Positions 13,558 through 27,200 of a DNA stretch of 64,000 bases are shown piece by piece; position 1 is the first letter of the stretch, and every line of letters starts with the position of its first letter. The notes beneath the pieces were generated by a model. The model ran no database searches. It worked only from the letters and a program-made list of their open reading frames with translations, and was not told the DNA's origin. Both the position numbers and the translations under genes were made by a program. Source of the DNA: Typha latifolia (Eukaryota; Streptophyta; Magnoliopsida; Poales; Typhaceae); contig CM034100.1 in the NCBI GenBank assembly GCA_019914945.1, positions 199,209 to 263,208 of the forward strand, written 5' to 3'.

Positions 13558-14370
13558 GGGAAAATTAAATCCGTGACGTCCTATTATTAATTTAGTATAA
13601 GCTAATAGATTCAACCATTAAGCTTACTTAGAATGGTTATTTAAGATGTCTTCCTTTGAGGTGGGAAGTGGATACAACATTGAATCGAAGCGCACAGTTA
13701 ACATTTCCATATATGCATTAATAAATAAATAAATATATATATATATATATATATACCCATCTTCAATCCTATTCATCAGCCTTGCCTTGAAAGCTTTGGC
13801 ACAGTGCCGTACAGCGACCCGGGTGTGGACCAATATTCCTCGAAATTGGCGCCGGCGACGTGAAACTCGGGCGCCTCTCTCTTCTCCCTTGTTTCTTTCT
13901 CTCTCTTTTTCTCTCTCTTTTTCTCTCTCTCTCTCACTCCCTTCCCCTGCTGGTCCGAAAGCACCGAAGCAAGCAAAAGATACCACGTCTCATTTTATAA
14001 CTCTCTCTGCAGGAAAAAAGCAAAGAGCACAAGAAAACTCGAGCTATAATAAAAGCCGACCTCTGCTACTATTATTGCTCTGTTGCTTGACGGGGTTGCC
14101 ATTGTACACAACGTCACCATTTCCTTCCCCCTCCCAAAACGGCGTCTTAGTACTACTAGTAAAGCCGCTACTGCTCCGTTTTCGCATCATGGTTTAATAG
14201 TTCCAACTTCCAACATCCGAGCAGATCTTCTACTTACAGACTACACCCACGGACGCCTCGTACTATATATTTGTTGATACGTGGCAGCATCTCAGATCTG
14301 GATGATTTCTCTGCAAATTGCTGCCACACGACATTCCTACTGCTGGGCTTGTAGGGGACCTGATCCCACA
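12184..14370. other. intergenic between the RAB-like and BELL genes
   Basis: Presumed 3' UTR of the RAB-like gene, then AT-rich DNA with (TA)n tracts at about 13218-13250, 13525-13554 and 13735-13754 and a 10-bp minisatellite at 13474-13523. Open frames crossing the CT-rich block near 13900 are low-complexity and not supported. Confidence 0.5.
13474..13523. repeat. 10-bp minisatellite, 5 units
   Basis: Five head-to-tail copies of the unit (A/C)ATCCTCCAA, the first three starting with A and the last two with C. It is directly followed by a (TA)n tract. Confidence 0.9.
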
Positions 14371-14378
14371 TATAAATA
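14371..14378 (+). promoter_or_regulatory. TATA box candidate for the BELL gene
   Basis: The sequence TATAAATA precedes a (TA)n run. If used, transcription would start near 14400 and leave a long leader containing the proposed leader intron at 14781-14990. Confidence 0.35.
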
Positions 14379-14780
14379 CATATATATATATATATATATA
14401 GCTGTGCTCATGGGTGCCTACGACTCAACTCCCACACGTGTCATCTAACCATTTGTGACCTCGTCGCCCGTCGTACTACTAAATAAGATGGTGGACGTAA
14501 CGCATCACTGACGCCGGACACTGGCACTACCCGCAGTGAACTCCGGATCCACCCAGGAAAGCGACGGCTGTGATCGTCGAGAGTTGCAGAAACGAACGGC
14601 GTCCAAGGTTGTAGAGAAATGAACGGCGTTCGAAGCCGCACGAGTCCGTGGCCCCTCTTCAGTCCTCCCGCAAACCCCCTTCCCTGTTGCTCCACAGCTG
14701 CCTCCCACGTCAGCATCTCACCCATCCTTCCCCACATCCCATGTGATCTCCTGACTCTCTCTCTCCCTTTCTCAAAACAG

Positions 14781-14810
14781 GTAATAGGAATAGCTTTTCT
14801 CTGTACAAAG

Positions 14811-14867
<57 letters not shown>

Positions 14868-14990
14868 TATTATTTATTACGAATACGGAAGCACTTATCA
14901 TTACTAACGTTGTTACTTTCTACTCTCTTCCCACTTATCTCAACCCTTTCCACCACTCCTCTCTCTCTTTCTCTTTTCTCTCTCTAAAAG
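14781..14990 (+). other. probable 5' leader intron of the BELL gene
   Basis: A good donor (AACAG/GTAATAG at 14780/14781) and a good acceptor (pyrimidine tract then CTAAAAG, ending 14990) bracket a stretch with a 53-bp (CT)n microsatellite. The ATG at 15044 follows 54 bases later. Leader introns are common in BELL genes. This is an inference from splice signals only. Confidence 0.4.
14814..14866. repeat. (CT)n microsatellite
   Basis: About 26 CT dinucleotides between a candidate splice donor and acceptor in the leader of the BELL gene. Confidence 0.95.
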
Positions 14991-15043
14991 GAGAAGTTTT
15001 CTGGTCCGGTGGCGGTGGAGAGGAGGAAGAAGAGGAAGAACAG

Positions 15044-18000
15044 ATGTACCACGTGCCCCAACACAGCCGCCGCGAGAAGCTTCGCTTCCCCACCGCCGAC
15101 GAATCTCCACCCGTTTCCCTCTACTACGCTCATCAAAACCCTAATTCCTACCCCAATTGCTTTCCAAACTCCATCGACCACGGCCCCGTCGGGCCGTTCA
15201 CGGGCTACGCCGCCGTTCTGAACCGCTCCAGGTTCCTCGGTCCAGCCCGGGATCTCCTCGGCGAGATCTGCCACGTGGCATCCCGAGGTGGAGAAGGGAT
15301 CGGCGAGGAGGGATTCTTCGATGCCGACTCTTCGGTGGACCCGTTTCTGGTCGAGCCGGGAATGGAAGGCCGGAGTTGGAGGAAGACGAAGCTCGTTTCC
15401 ATGCTTGACGAGGTGGGTTTCCTCCTCCTGTTTAATTTTTTTTTTGTTCTTTCGTCTTAGTACCTTTTTTTTATGGGTGATAAGAAATACTTGCTATTTT
15501 GGTTTTACTCTCGCGTCCGTAGTAGTTTGACAAGATTCACGAGGTGACTACTGAATGGGAAATTGCGGTGTTCTTTCATGTCAACTGGCTTGGATGTAAC
15601 TTGTAGAATCTTGTTACTGTCTATGTATGTGATATTAGTCATATCATGGATTCGACGTTCTTTTGATAGGTACGTTAGTTTAGTGGTTAATCTCGTAGTT
15701 AGGTTGTGTTTTAGTTTAATATTTATTGGTTTCTTAGATCAGCGTGAGACATGAAAGCTAAACATCATCGTATGGAAAGGAATTTAAACAGATATGCTTA
15801 CTTCTACTCTTGGTCTAGTTAACATATAAGAAAGTCCACGCCGTGGTGCTAATATTAAGGGCGTTGCAATTGTAGTGCACTTCACTGGTGAATGTCATTG
15901 TAGAGTTTTTATTTTGCTTTTTTCAACTGTTATTTGGAAGTATATAGTCCGGAAGAAAAGCCCTAGACGTTTTTAAAAAGAAAAAAAAAATGTTATTGTT
16001 ATTTTTTTTAGATTTAAAACGTCCAGATATTGTGGTAAGATCCTTTGGGCACATAACATTTAAAAATTGCTAATTGTTATCTGAGGTTTGTTAAGCTGTT
16101 ACTTTGTTCGATGGACAACAAAGGACTCAATTACTATCTAGCTCCTTATTCTCCTTGCTTTATTTCACAAAGGCAACATGGAGCTTTGTGTTTAAGTTGT
16201 CAATGCTGGTCTACAAAATTTATCAAAGTATTCAAGATGCTGAACCCACAGTGACTCGAGGCTAGGGTGAAAAATGATTCAGGTTACTCCGATCCGATTC
16301 TGTATCTGCATTTTTCTAGATATAGGTCGAGATTTTTCTATCTGTCTTGACACTGGGATTCGTATCTGTATTCGAATAGTCTATGCAAAATACAGATACG
16401 AGTTGAAGAATAATATCTGAATCAATATACGCATATCATTTAGTTAAAATTATTATAAAAATAGTGATATAATATACTTTTTTATACTCATAGGGATTTC
16501 TAATCTAGTTTTCACGTATATTTACTAATTGTCTATAGATTTCAATAATTATGTCACTAGTTCTTATATATTGAAAGAATAAATACGGATATATCTGATA
16601 TTTAATTCATATCTGTGGTTGTACTTAAGGGATAATATATTATGAGCTTTTATATAAGAGGAGCTATTTATTGGACTCTCTTATGCTCTGATTTTGCCTT
16701 AATTTTTCTAATGTTTCACACCTTTACTCAAGAAGTCGCCTTAGGGGCCTTTGTCATCAACTTTTAAAACTCAAATTGAGGAAAATGATTTTGTAGGTTA
16801 CTTTCTTATCTGTAGTATACCGTAACAGATATCTTGGTCCTTACCAATTTCCTTCGAATGTCTACTTGAAGGTTTATAAAAGATACAAACAGTACTATCA
16901 GCAGGTGGAAGCTGTTCTCACGTCTTTTGAATCAGTAGCTGGTTTAAGTACTGCAGCCCCCTTTGCCTCCGTGGCCCTCAAGGCCATGTCAAAGCACTTC
17001 AGGTGCCTAAGGAACATGATATCTAATCAACTTCGGCAGACAAGTAAAACCCTTGGGAAGGAGGACCTATGCAGAGAAGAGATTCAGTCCTTTGGGCTGG
17101 TAAATGGTAATGTTTGTCTCCAAAGATCTGGACACAACTCAGGAACATTTCTGCAACCACATATTTGGCGGCCTCAACGGGGACTTCCTGAGCGTGCAGT
17201 GGCTGTGCTACGTGCATGGTTATTTGAACACTTTCTTCATCCGTAAGTCTTGGACTTATGAAAAGCACTGGTTATTTATTCCTATTTAGTTATTTTCCTG
17301 AAGTTTGGGCTTGATTTGTGTCTAGACATGCATAATACACACATATTGTAATTTATGAATCAAAAGTTGTACATTTTCATTAGAGGTATTAATTCATTCA
17401 TTAAGATCTGAGCTATTTGTTATTTAATCCCAGACATCCCATATAGATAAGGCATCATATCTGATCTACTTGATAGTCACTCCCCTATATGTTTATGTAG
17501 ACAAGACACTATTTGATTTCTAATAAAAGAGTAAAATTTATGTTCTTCAACAGACCTTGGTTCCCGGGACCTCTTCAACAGAGATCATGTTTCTTAATTA
17601 GAGAAAAACAGGTAAATTCTTCAGTAGTTAGGCTGACCTTGTAAGTCATACATCTCTTTTCTATACCCAAATGGAGAAGCTTGCCCCATCATCTGAATCA
17701 CTAGTAATAGGATATATCATAAGCTGATAATTAGGATTCAATGCTTGAAAGTTGCATAATTGCTTTTTGTTCCAGGATAATTATGTTGATGGGCTCCTTT
17801 TTATCTTTTTTTTCCCTCCAGATATCCAACTGACACTGACAAGCAAATGCTGGCTAGACAAACAGGTCTGACAAGAAACCAGGTAAATTGAACTACTTTG
17901 TTGTATTGGCTAATACATATTAATTTGTTTGATAGTGATGGTTCGTCTTGCTGCAGTCTTTTTAATCTTGTTTGAGATTACAGATTACAGGTTAAACTAT

Positions 18001-18734
18001 TGATCTTATTATACTGTGTTCCTGGATTTATTAATATTTTAGTTTTAATCATATTGCAACTTAAGCACAACTGCATAGAAGTAGAGTGGAGAATTTAAGC
18101 ATTTTGAGAATGTAGAGAAAAATAATCAAGGTTAAATGCATATTTGTAGATTGATGTTCTTCTCTTTTGCCTTTTCTTCTCAGATTAATCTTGTAGCTGG
18201 TTATAATGCAACGTTTTTTGGCCGTGTCCATACTTTGATCATATCATTGATCTTGTGCAGGTTTCAAATTGGTTTATCAATGCGAGGGTAAGACTTTGGA
18301 AGCCAATGGTTGAAGAAATACACTCTCTTGAGATGCAACAGTTGCATGAAGTTTCACCAAATGATAAAAACCATAAGACTGGGAAGCTAGTTCAGCCAGC
18401 ATCATCTTCTACCTCTGCTCCTCACTCACAACCATTCCAAGTCCCTAGTAACCAGAAGATTATCGACGTTGCAAGAAACTGCTTTCAGAGTGACCTATCT
18501 CTGTCTCAGATGCCCAACCACATCCAGGAGCCCTATAATTTTTCTTATGGTGATTTGCACAGCCATCAGCATGTTGGAGTAGATGTTGCTGCTGGAGGAA
18601 ATTCTGGAGTTTCTCTTACACTTGGCCTTCACCAGAATAATAGGGTTTGTTTGGCAGAGCCATTTTCTTTGAACGTTGTTCGCTGTTGTGGCCTTACTGA
18701 GTGCAACGGTAGCTTGTGCAATGGGTACATTTGA
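15044..18734 (+). CDS. BEL1-like (BELL/TALE) homeodomain transcription factor
   Basis: Four exons: 15044-15412, 16872-17242, 17822-17882 and 18261-18734, giving 424 aa. Exon 1 carries the SKY-type motif [13 protein letters not shown] (64-76). Exon 2 starts the BELL domain ([38 protein letters not shown]). The TALE homeodomain follows at about 222-285, with the extra PYP loop (YPTDTDK) and the recognition helix [15 protein letters not shown] split as usual by introns. The C-terminus has the ZIBEL-like [14 protein letters not shown] proteins pair with KNOX proteins and act in the nucleus on meristem and organ patterning genes. The four-exon structure matches the family. At 424 aa it is short for a BELL protein. 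Which Arabidopsis or rice member it corresponds to cannot be told by eye. Intron 1 holds a repeat-like insertion around 16262-16630. Confidence 0.93.
16262..16630. mobile_element. possible MITE/hAT-like insertion in BELL intron 1
   Basis: Within the 1.46-kb intron, the stretch beginning GGGTGAAAAATGATTCAGG and running through repeated GATCCGATTC/TGTATCTG/GATACGAGTT-type words resembles degraded plant DNA-transposon ends. I could not define paired termini or a target duplication. Confidence 0.25.
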
Positions 18735-20380
18735 AGCGCAGCAACATGAACCCCAGTTAGGGAAGAACATATGCAGATATTTCCTTCATAATTAAATTTG
18801 GATGAAGTATTTGTGAGTAGTCATGATGGTTGATGGAGGAAAGGAAAATAGAGATGCAAGGTAATACGAAGGTGTATTTAGGCATCAGTTTATAGTCTAG
18901 AATCCTGTTTTCTGCATGCCGTTCTTACATTTTGATTTGGGTCTTTCAGCACCATATTTAGGTCTACCCTTTCTGCTGATAACTTATTATCATTTGCATG
19001 AAAAGCTGAATATGTAGAAGTTGTTTGTTATAAATTATCGATGTCAAACCTAATTTTTCTGAGGGAAATGGTTCATATGATGGTTTGAGACCTGAACCTG
19101 CTTAGTTCCCAATATATTTGAAATATAACCTGTGCTGTTCCTCTTACCCTCGTGGATAGAAATGCAAGTCATAGTTTGCCTTCCTTGTGATGTACAATGT
19201 ATGTTGGTTAAACACGTAGATATGATGTTAAACAAGCTTTGCATCAAAGCTATATACTTCGACAAGGTTCTTCCTGATTCCTTATTAATTCCTTGCACTT
19301 GATGAATTCATTGTCAAATGGTTTGTGGATGTCGGATCCTGTGACGCTGTTCTTGTTAATAGAATAATAATAATCTATACTTGTTGCTCTTATTTTAATT
19401 TGTGCATGGGGCTCCATGCACACTGTTGCACTTGTTCAGCTCGAAGCTATCAAAATTACGTGCTGTATTATATTTGCTTTTGTCCGGAGAAGAAAAGATA
19501 TATAACTGGTATTGCTAGACTCTACTGACATCTATGAAAGAAAAGTAGTGGTTTGGTGCAGGGTAAACCTATTGTTTTTCTGCTTGGAACTGGGACGCGT
19601 ACTAATGTTTGGTGAAAATAATTGCTTCTTCTTTTATTGGGAATGCCAATCGACGCCACTACTCACTCCACCTGGGATTACTCTCGCTCCACCTTTTTCA
19701 ATTTGAAATTTGAAATCGCCCATTTCAATCTCAATGTTTCAAGTAGGAAGTAACAACTATGCATTTGGTTTTTGGATCTTGACCTCACAAATTGTTAACT
19801 TGGGCTCGGCCTGTTTTCCCCCAAGCGACCGCATCAGCTGATACTTTTACAACAGGAAATCACCTTTAATGGACCTTTGTTTGGATGCCACGTATCACGG
19901 AATATCCCGAGTAGAATTAAGGAGGAATCGCCTCTTAAATGGATATGCCATTATGCCCTCATGGCGTAGATTGCGTTCCTTCTTCTGTTGGGCTAGGGTT
20001 TGCTCAGTTGGGACCTCGTCTCCGGTGCTCCTCCAAAGTCCAAATATAATCATGTGTCAACCCATCGGACGGTCCAGTCTTCTTCAAAGATGCTCACTTT
20101 TCTCATGAGCTGGTAGCCTTACATAGAGGTTCATGATAGTTATCCCGATCCTGATACATTTCGGAACGCAAGCAAAATCGATTTATTAGTAAAAGAAAAA
20201 AAAAAGAAAAAAAAGAAAAAGAAAGGAAAGTTTCCAAGAAAGGCGAAGGAGGAGGTCTTCCTTCCACTTCCCTCCCTCTCTGATTCCAAACTCTCGAAGC
20301 CAAACCATCGCGAATTCTTCTCTGTTCCATCGTCGAGGAGCAATAGCTACTCGATCCTAGGGTTTCTGCGGCCTCCGGAG
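18735..20380. other. 3' flank of the BELL gene and promoter of the carrier gene
   Basis: No coding similarity was seen. It contains the presumed 3' UTR of the BELL gene, AT-rich intergenic DNA and an A-rich tract near 20190-20225 just upstream of the next start. Confidence 0.5.
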
Positions 20381-22866
20381 ATGCAGACGGAGGCTAGGGT
20401 GGGGATGGTGGTGGACGGCGGAGCGCAGAGATCCCTCTCCTCTGGCCACGTTGCTGCCGTCGACGGTGGTGCTCGGAGGTACTCCTCTCACCACCACCAA
20501 CAGGAGCAGAAACAGCAGTTGCATCACCAGCCGCAGGTCGGGACGGTGGCACATCTCCTCGCCGGAGGTATCGCCGGCGCGGTGAGCAAGACCTGCACCG
20601 CTCCCCTTGCTCGCCTCACCATCCTCTTCCAGGTCGATCTCCTTTAGAAACAAGAGCGATATTCTTATCTTTCGTGGATTCTATATAACTGTTTTATTCT
20701 TCTCTGGGTTTATTAACATTTATTTCTGAATTAATGGAGAGCTGGGGGGCCACAAGATTAATGATCTAGTGAAAGAATTTTGTTACCCAATTGAATCTCG
20801 CTTGTGTAGGTACAAGGCATGCACTCTGATGCTGCAACTCTGAGTAAACCTAGCATGTGGCGTGAGGCTTCGCGAATTGTCCATGAAGAAGGATTTAGAG
20901 CATTTTGGAAAGGAAACCTAGTGACAATTGCCCATCGACTTCCTTATTCTTCCATTAGCTTTTATGCTTATGAACGCTACAAGAATGTGAGCTATAGTTT
21001 GTTGGGCTACTATTTTATAATGTTTTGCCATTTATAAATTTCCTCCCATATTAAATTTTGTTTTATATTTGTTCTTGCAGTTTTTACAGTTGGTTCCTGG
21101 TCTAGATAGGCATAAAGATTATGTCAGTGCAGATGTATGCGTCCGATTGCTTGGTGGTGGTTTGGCAGGAATAACAGCTGCATCTATCACTTACCCATTG
21201 GATTTAGTCAGGACACGTCTGGCGGCTCAGGTGATCTTGCTGTGCATCGTGTTTCATATGATTCATTTGTAGTTGTGGATTTGATTAGTGATACTGGTGA
21301 TGATGAAAGCGTAGTTGCATTTTTTGTTTTTTTGGTATTATTTACTTCTTTATGTTTTTCAAGAAATTCTCACACGTATGTGATGCTCAAGGTTTGTTCA
21401 CAAGTAATGAAAATTGCTCAACCTTAGGACTTACAAGCAAGGTTATACAAATTGGGGCATGTGCATCACATTAGAGATTCTTGTGTTCTGCCCACTTCTT
21501 TTGTACATTATACTTGTGTTATGGATACTTATATCAGGCTATGTTTATTTTCATAACATTCGATAGAGGACTGTCTTTCATGGATTTTTTTTCTTGGTAA
21601 TTGTATGCCTGAAAATAAAGCTTACTTCTGTCAATCATTCTATGATACATTGTGCTTTTCGTGCAAATTGATTTTACAGCATTCCATCTTTAGTTCTGCT
21701 GTTCAAAAATATATTGTGTCGATGGCGCCTTTATGTTTCATCTCAATTTTACCTTCCCCACTTTGTAATTATATTAAGAGTTTCAGGTTCTTAAATAATT
21801 TGTTAACTTCTTTAATCTAAATATTTGCAGACAAGTACTGTCTATTACAGAGGTATATCACATGCTCTTTATGCCATCTGCAGAGATGAGGGTGTTAGAG
21901 GTCTTTATAAAGGTCTTGGAGCCACATTGTTGGTATGATCATATATTTTCTTTTTCAAGTTCCAGTTGTTATTTATGTTTTAAATCGCTGGTTCCTTGTT
22001 GACTGTTGTAACTTGCAGGGTGTTGGACCTAGTATAGCAATTAGCTTTTCTGTTTATGAAACCTTGAGATCCTACTGGCAAATAAGAAGGTGATTTTTTA
22101 GTTTAACAAATTGTGAACTTAGTACTTTATACATATTTATTTCTTCTGATTGTGTTGTCAATTTTAAAATGTCCATTCGTACTTTGTGAACCTCAGGCCA
22201 CATGATTCTCCTATCTTTGTTAGCTTGGCTTCTGGAAGTCTATCCGGCATTGCGTCATCAACTGGTATGTGATTTATCATTTAATAATTGCCTATTTAGC
22301 TAGTTATGACTGACGCTTTATCAGTAAAATGGATTGCTCGAGATTTTGATATACTTATTATGTGGATATTGAGACTACCATATATCTGTTTGATAGTTTA
22401 TGCTAATACTTCAATACTGTTCTCCATTTCTCATGAGCCTACTTAATAAGCTGAACATCTGGTGATCTCTCTTATGAGAGCTGGCAAAAAGTCTAAATGT
22501 TATTCCAGATTAATAGGCAGCATTTTCCATTGCAAGTACTCATGTTTCTAATTATTCTGCATGTAATTGCTTTTTTGCTAAAATTTGGAGCATATTTTGT
22601 GCTGACTGATCCAATGCTTTGCAGTTACATTTCCATTAGACCTTGTGAGGCGGAGAATGCAGTTGGAAGGGGCTGCCGGAAGGGCTCGTGTCTACAAGTC
22701 TGGACTTGTTGGAACATTTGGGCACATTGTCCGCACCGAAGGCTTTAGAGGCATGTACAGAGGTATCTTGCCTGAGTACTACAAAGTTGTACCTAGCGTC
22801 GGCATCATTTTCATGACATACGAGATATTGAAGTCCTGTCTGTCAGGCGAGCCTGCCAATAGCTAG
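20381..22866 (+). CDS. mitochondrial substrate carrier (SLC25) family protein
   Basis: Seven exons: 20381-20632, 20810-20986, 21081-21230, 21831-21932, 22019-22089, 22197-22264 and 22625-22866, joining to 353 aa. A His/Gln-rich N-terminal extension precedes three repeats of about 100 residues, each with two membrane helices. The signature motifs are TAPLARLTILFQ (repeat 1, with Ala where Asp/Glu is usual), YPLDLVRTRLA (repeat 2) and FPLDLVRRRMQ (repeat 3), each followed by a G-rich second half such as GFRAFWKGNLVTIAHRLPYS. Carriers of this family exchange nucleotides or cofactors across the inner mitochondrial membrane. The LARLTILFQVQGM variant of the first motif matches, from memory, the plant subgroup with Arabidopsis At3g53940 and At2g37890. 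The substrate cannot be read from the sequence. Reading frames match across all seven junctions. Confidence 0.92.
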
Positions 22867-24231
22867 CTTGCACTTAGGCCTTCCTTTTCTACAGCTTAAT
22901 ATTGATCTTTCATGGTTACTAGTCATACCTGAAGCTTAGTTCTTTTAGAGATTAGGATGGTAGATGATTCAGATGGTGGTAAGTTTTGCAGTTGCTGCCA
23001 CGAAAAATGTTTCATTATCTGTATAGATATATTATCGGTTCTCAACTATATGACAAGAGGTCTAGCATGCGTACATCTTGCAACTTTGCTGTTTACCATG
23101 ATGTATTTTGCTATTTGATTGGCCTAGAAGAAAAGAATGATCAAGTTCTCATTTTCAGGCATCATTGATTTGCTGACGGGGAACTGATTACCATATTATA
23201 GCTTTATATTCCTTGTAGATGGATTGTGAACTTTAGCATAACTCTGTGTCAGAAATTCTTGACCTAGTGTGGCAGGGAAGGCGCTGGAACTTTCTTGGAA
23301 TTTAAACTGACCTTTGTTCTTTACTATATAACTCAAACTATCAGCAAGCTTTGGATTTTGAAGTCTTTTCTTGAGAAAAATATTGTTACCTCTTCTGCTG
23401 GTTATGTTGAATTATCGGGATAGCAGGAATCCCAGGTTCGTACTATCTAGAAGCTATCCTCCTGTAATATGTTTGTCTTAATAAGGGAATTTTTGGTGGT
23501 GATATGTTCTTTTGAGAAAGATGTTGGATGGTGATATTTTGTTTCAGTTTGCAGACTAATTTTATTTTTAGCTGTATTATTCCTACTCCTGGATGAATAC
23601 ATGTTTTTGACTAATTGACGTGTGCTGTGTGATGTGGAATAAATTTATCTTACAAAGAAGCAAGGAATTACTGTCTTACGAAATTGAAATCAAATTGTTT
23701 GTGGCACAGGCGAAAGAACTCAAGTATTAGTTTATTTGCCTGCTTATTATTTGATTGCATGAGTTTGTAGCTTGCCCTCAGGAGCAACAGGTCAGTTGAT
23801 CAATAGGTCATATTTATCCAGCTGAACATGTTTTTGTTATGCAACTGCTGCGGCTTCGTTTTGTTTTTCTGTTCCTCGCTGACGCACATGGGCAGACACA
23901 AAATGCACCTGGAGGTATATATATTTTGTTACCAGAGAGAAATACTTATAGTCACTCTTGTATGAGAAACATCACAGACTTATGTCGTCATATCTTTTCC
24001 CCAAAGAGATGATAATAAAAATAAAAATAAGTATTAATCTTATCAGCATCTGGCAGATAGAAGCAGCATGCCATCAGTATATAAAGAAAAGGATTTAACA
24101 ACAAAGCTTATTTCAATTCATTGAACATGCACTAAATAGACAGGAAATGCCCGCATAAAAAATCGAAGGGCCGCTGATCCAATCTTGCACTTGAGTTACT
24201 GGCTATAACTTCAGCTTGCAGTACAATGTCA
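22867..24231. other. converging 3' ends, intergenic
   Basis: Holds the 3' flanks of the carrier gene (+) and of the DAR2-like gene (-). No other coding or RNA gene was seen. Confidence 0.5.
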
Positions 24232-27200
24232 TCACATTGGAAATTTTCCTGTCAGGCGAATATGATCCAGTGTACGGCGTAGCCCGTACTTATTAACAGC
24301 TGCATTAGCAGCTCTGAAACCTTCGCCATACGTTGAGGAAGTGTCATGAACAATTTGATGCATGAAAAACTCGCCAAGTTTCTTTTCAATATCAGATTTT
24401 CCAGCTTTCTTGGACGGTGGCAATGAAGTGGATGAGGACGGAAGAGAAGTGGATGAGGACGGCATGCTTCTCGGCATAACCTCAGATTCAAGCCACATGT
24501 GAGAGAGAACCTGACAGATTCCTTCCTCCACTTCGGGACTTAGATGGCGATACCCTTAAATTGGTAAAATTGCAACATCCTTAGTAACACACAATTCTGG
24601 TATTATTTACATAAATTTGAGCTACGTAGAAGAATATGAGCTCGAGAAAATGTTCGCTCCCTAGGAATGTGATAAGGTGAATGGCACAGTCAGTGATTCA
24701 TACTTTCATAGTAAGGAACCCTAAAGTCTTGCACATTTAAGTGCTTCATGGATAGCACATGAATATTACACTTATACAGATCGGCAGATATATAAAAACT
24801 GAGATGCTTGTCTTAGGCTCGGCTCAGTTCAATTTGAGTCAAGCCTAAGCTGAGTTTAAGCCGCTCATTTATTTTGATAGCTACATATGGCGGTCTCACA
24901 TTTGGATCAGTAAGGAGCTTGATTACTAATATGCAAAATCCTACTAGTTGCAACCAAATAGAGCTTCAGAAAAGAGTTGTGGTAGACCAGGCGACACACA
25001 TTCAGTAAATTTAATGTGCTTATTATAATTAACAATACACTGGTAATTAATGGAAATATAATAGAAAGTGAATGAACTTTTGGGATAACTCTGATCTCTT
25101 GCAGCTTAGCCTAATAATAAAATAAACTCCTAATAATAAAATCAATATGAATAAACAAAGTACCTTTAAGGCGTAACCATCCGTGCATCAATTCATGAGC
25201 GAGAATTGAGCCTGTTAACAGCCTGCACACAAAAGGATGCCTATAGATCACCACATATTTGTATATTTGTTCTTTCTATCTATCAATGCAAATAGATGAT
25301 CTGAAGGCAACAGCGTTCAGGATAAGAGAAATTCGTTTTTTTTTTAAGGTTGCTATTCAGGAACTGTCGAGATGATGTAGATATATGAGAAATTAAAAAT
25401 TTATTTTGCGCACTTGATACTCAGAAAAGACAAAGGCCAAATGAAGCTCAAAGAGTTTCTTAAACCTTTGTATTAATCTTTCTTTCAAAGCAAAAGCATG
25501 CTTACACGGCATTTATGCAAGAACCATATAAGGCATGTTAAAGTTTAATCAGATATATAATAGGTCATTAGATAGTCAACCAATACTAGTGCCAAAGAAT
25601 CATTCCTCAAGAATAGAGCTTGCATGTCATGATCTTAGAATGTGACTATGTCAGAAAGCAATCACAACATGAGAAATGATAACTCATTACACTTGCAGAA
25701 TGAGAGATCCAGGATCTAAGATGGTCTTGAAAGAAAACTACCTGGGAAGGCCATACAGAACAAGAATCGCTGTAACTTCACATTTCCGGATCAGTTTTTG
25801 TGGGTAAGTTCTCATGTCAAGAATTCTGTTTGCCCCAATTTTCGGCTTCTTATGTATCTATATACATGACACAGGGCAAAACAAGAAGTGTTAGTATCCT
25901 AGTAACAATTGTGGCTTACCAGGCATAGGCCGACTAATTACTTACACTGCTGACAGTTTGCTCCTCTGAAAGACATAGTCCCCTTGTTTCAGCCATGTGG
26001 TGATGACCCTAACAAAATTATAATTGAGTTTACAGAAACTCTCAGAACCCATACATGCAGAAATAGCCAATGGTAAACTTACATCCTTCTCCCCTTCCAT
26101 AGCTTCATTAAGTGCTTGTCTTTCAACCAAGAGCATAGGTATCTGCTGATCTAATTCCATATTCATTCCTTCATAATAATCTCTGATTGAGTGATATAGT
26201 GGTTGGCAGTCACCAGTATCCATGACTGCAGAATCTAGACATTCTAGGCATAAACTGCGACCATCTCCCAAAGATATATACTTTGAACTCCTTGACTTTA
26301 ATTGAAATAATAAAAGAAGAAGAATCAATGAGATTTATTACAGATGAAGGATCTCGTGTATCTTTTATCAATTAAGAACTAAATTTACTATGAACTTAAG
26401 GTAGAGAAATCAAGAAAAAGCAGTGTGATTCTGAAGCAGTTAACAGTACATACCTCCATCCGCTCGCAGCTACAACAGCGAGGTGTATCATCATGCTCGT
26501 GGGAAGGACAGTACTTCTGGCCCCAAAAAGGATGGGCTCTATACTCAATTAAGCCACCCCTGATTGGAATCTGTGGAAATTTGGTTCTTCATGTCCATGA
26601 TGATTTTCATTCATATATAGTAGCTTCTTTCTTACTTATATCTAATTGATGTATTAAAATCCAGATAACCAATAAATGACAAAAGGTTTTTTGATTGACA
26701 AAATAATGAAACCCTCATTCTTATAATAGCTGAACACATAGCCACAAAAAGATGGTGGTTCATATGTCAACTTCTCTATCGCTTTGAATTTGAAAAAGTT
26801 GAATTAACAGAGTTACTGTATATAGCAATTGCCAACAGAAAATATGTCAAAATAAGAAAAATGATGTTCTTACATATTGATGGCAGACGTCACATTTTGG
26901 ATGATGGATCTCCTTATAACATGATTTATGGTATGGAGCAGCCTCTAACAGAGTAAACTGAAACAAATACCACATACTACAGTTTAAATTCTCCATAAGG
27001 GATAAAAAGGGAAAACAAAAGGAAACTTTGCAAAGCATAATTTTTCAAGAATATAAATAATAAAGTAAGCGGAGTCCCTTTAAGATATCATCAGTATACC
27101 TCAGTCTCACGGATTGGTAGACCACAAGCAAAACAGCGAAAGCATTGAGGGTGCCAAAAGGTTCCCATGCAGCTTAAGTAATGGCCATAGCCTATTTCAC

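Noticed and set aside
13624..14197. Frames on both strands across CT/GA-rich DNA
   Set aside because: They consist of Arg-Glu or Ser-Leu runs from simple repeats with no domain and no splice support.
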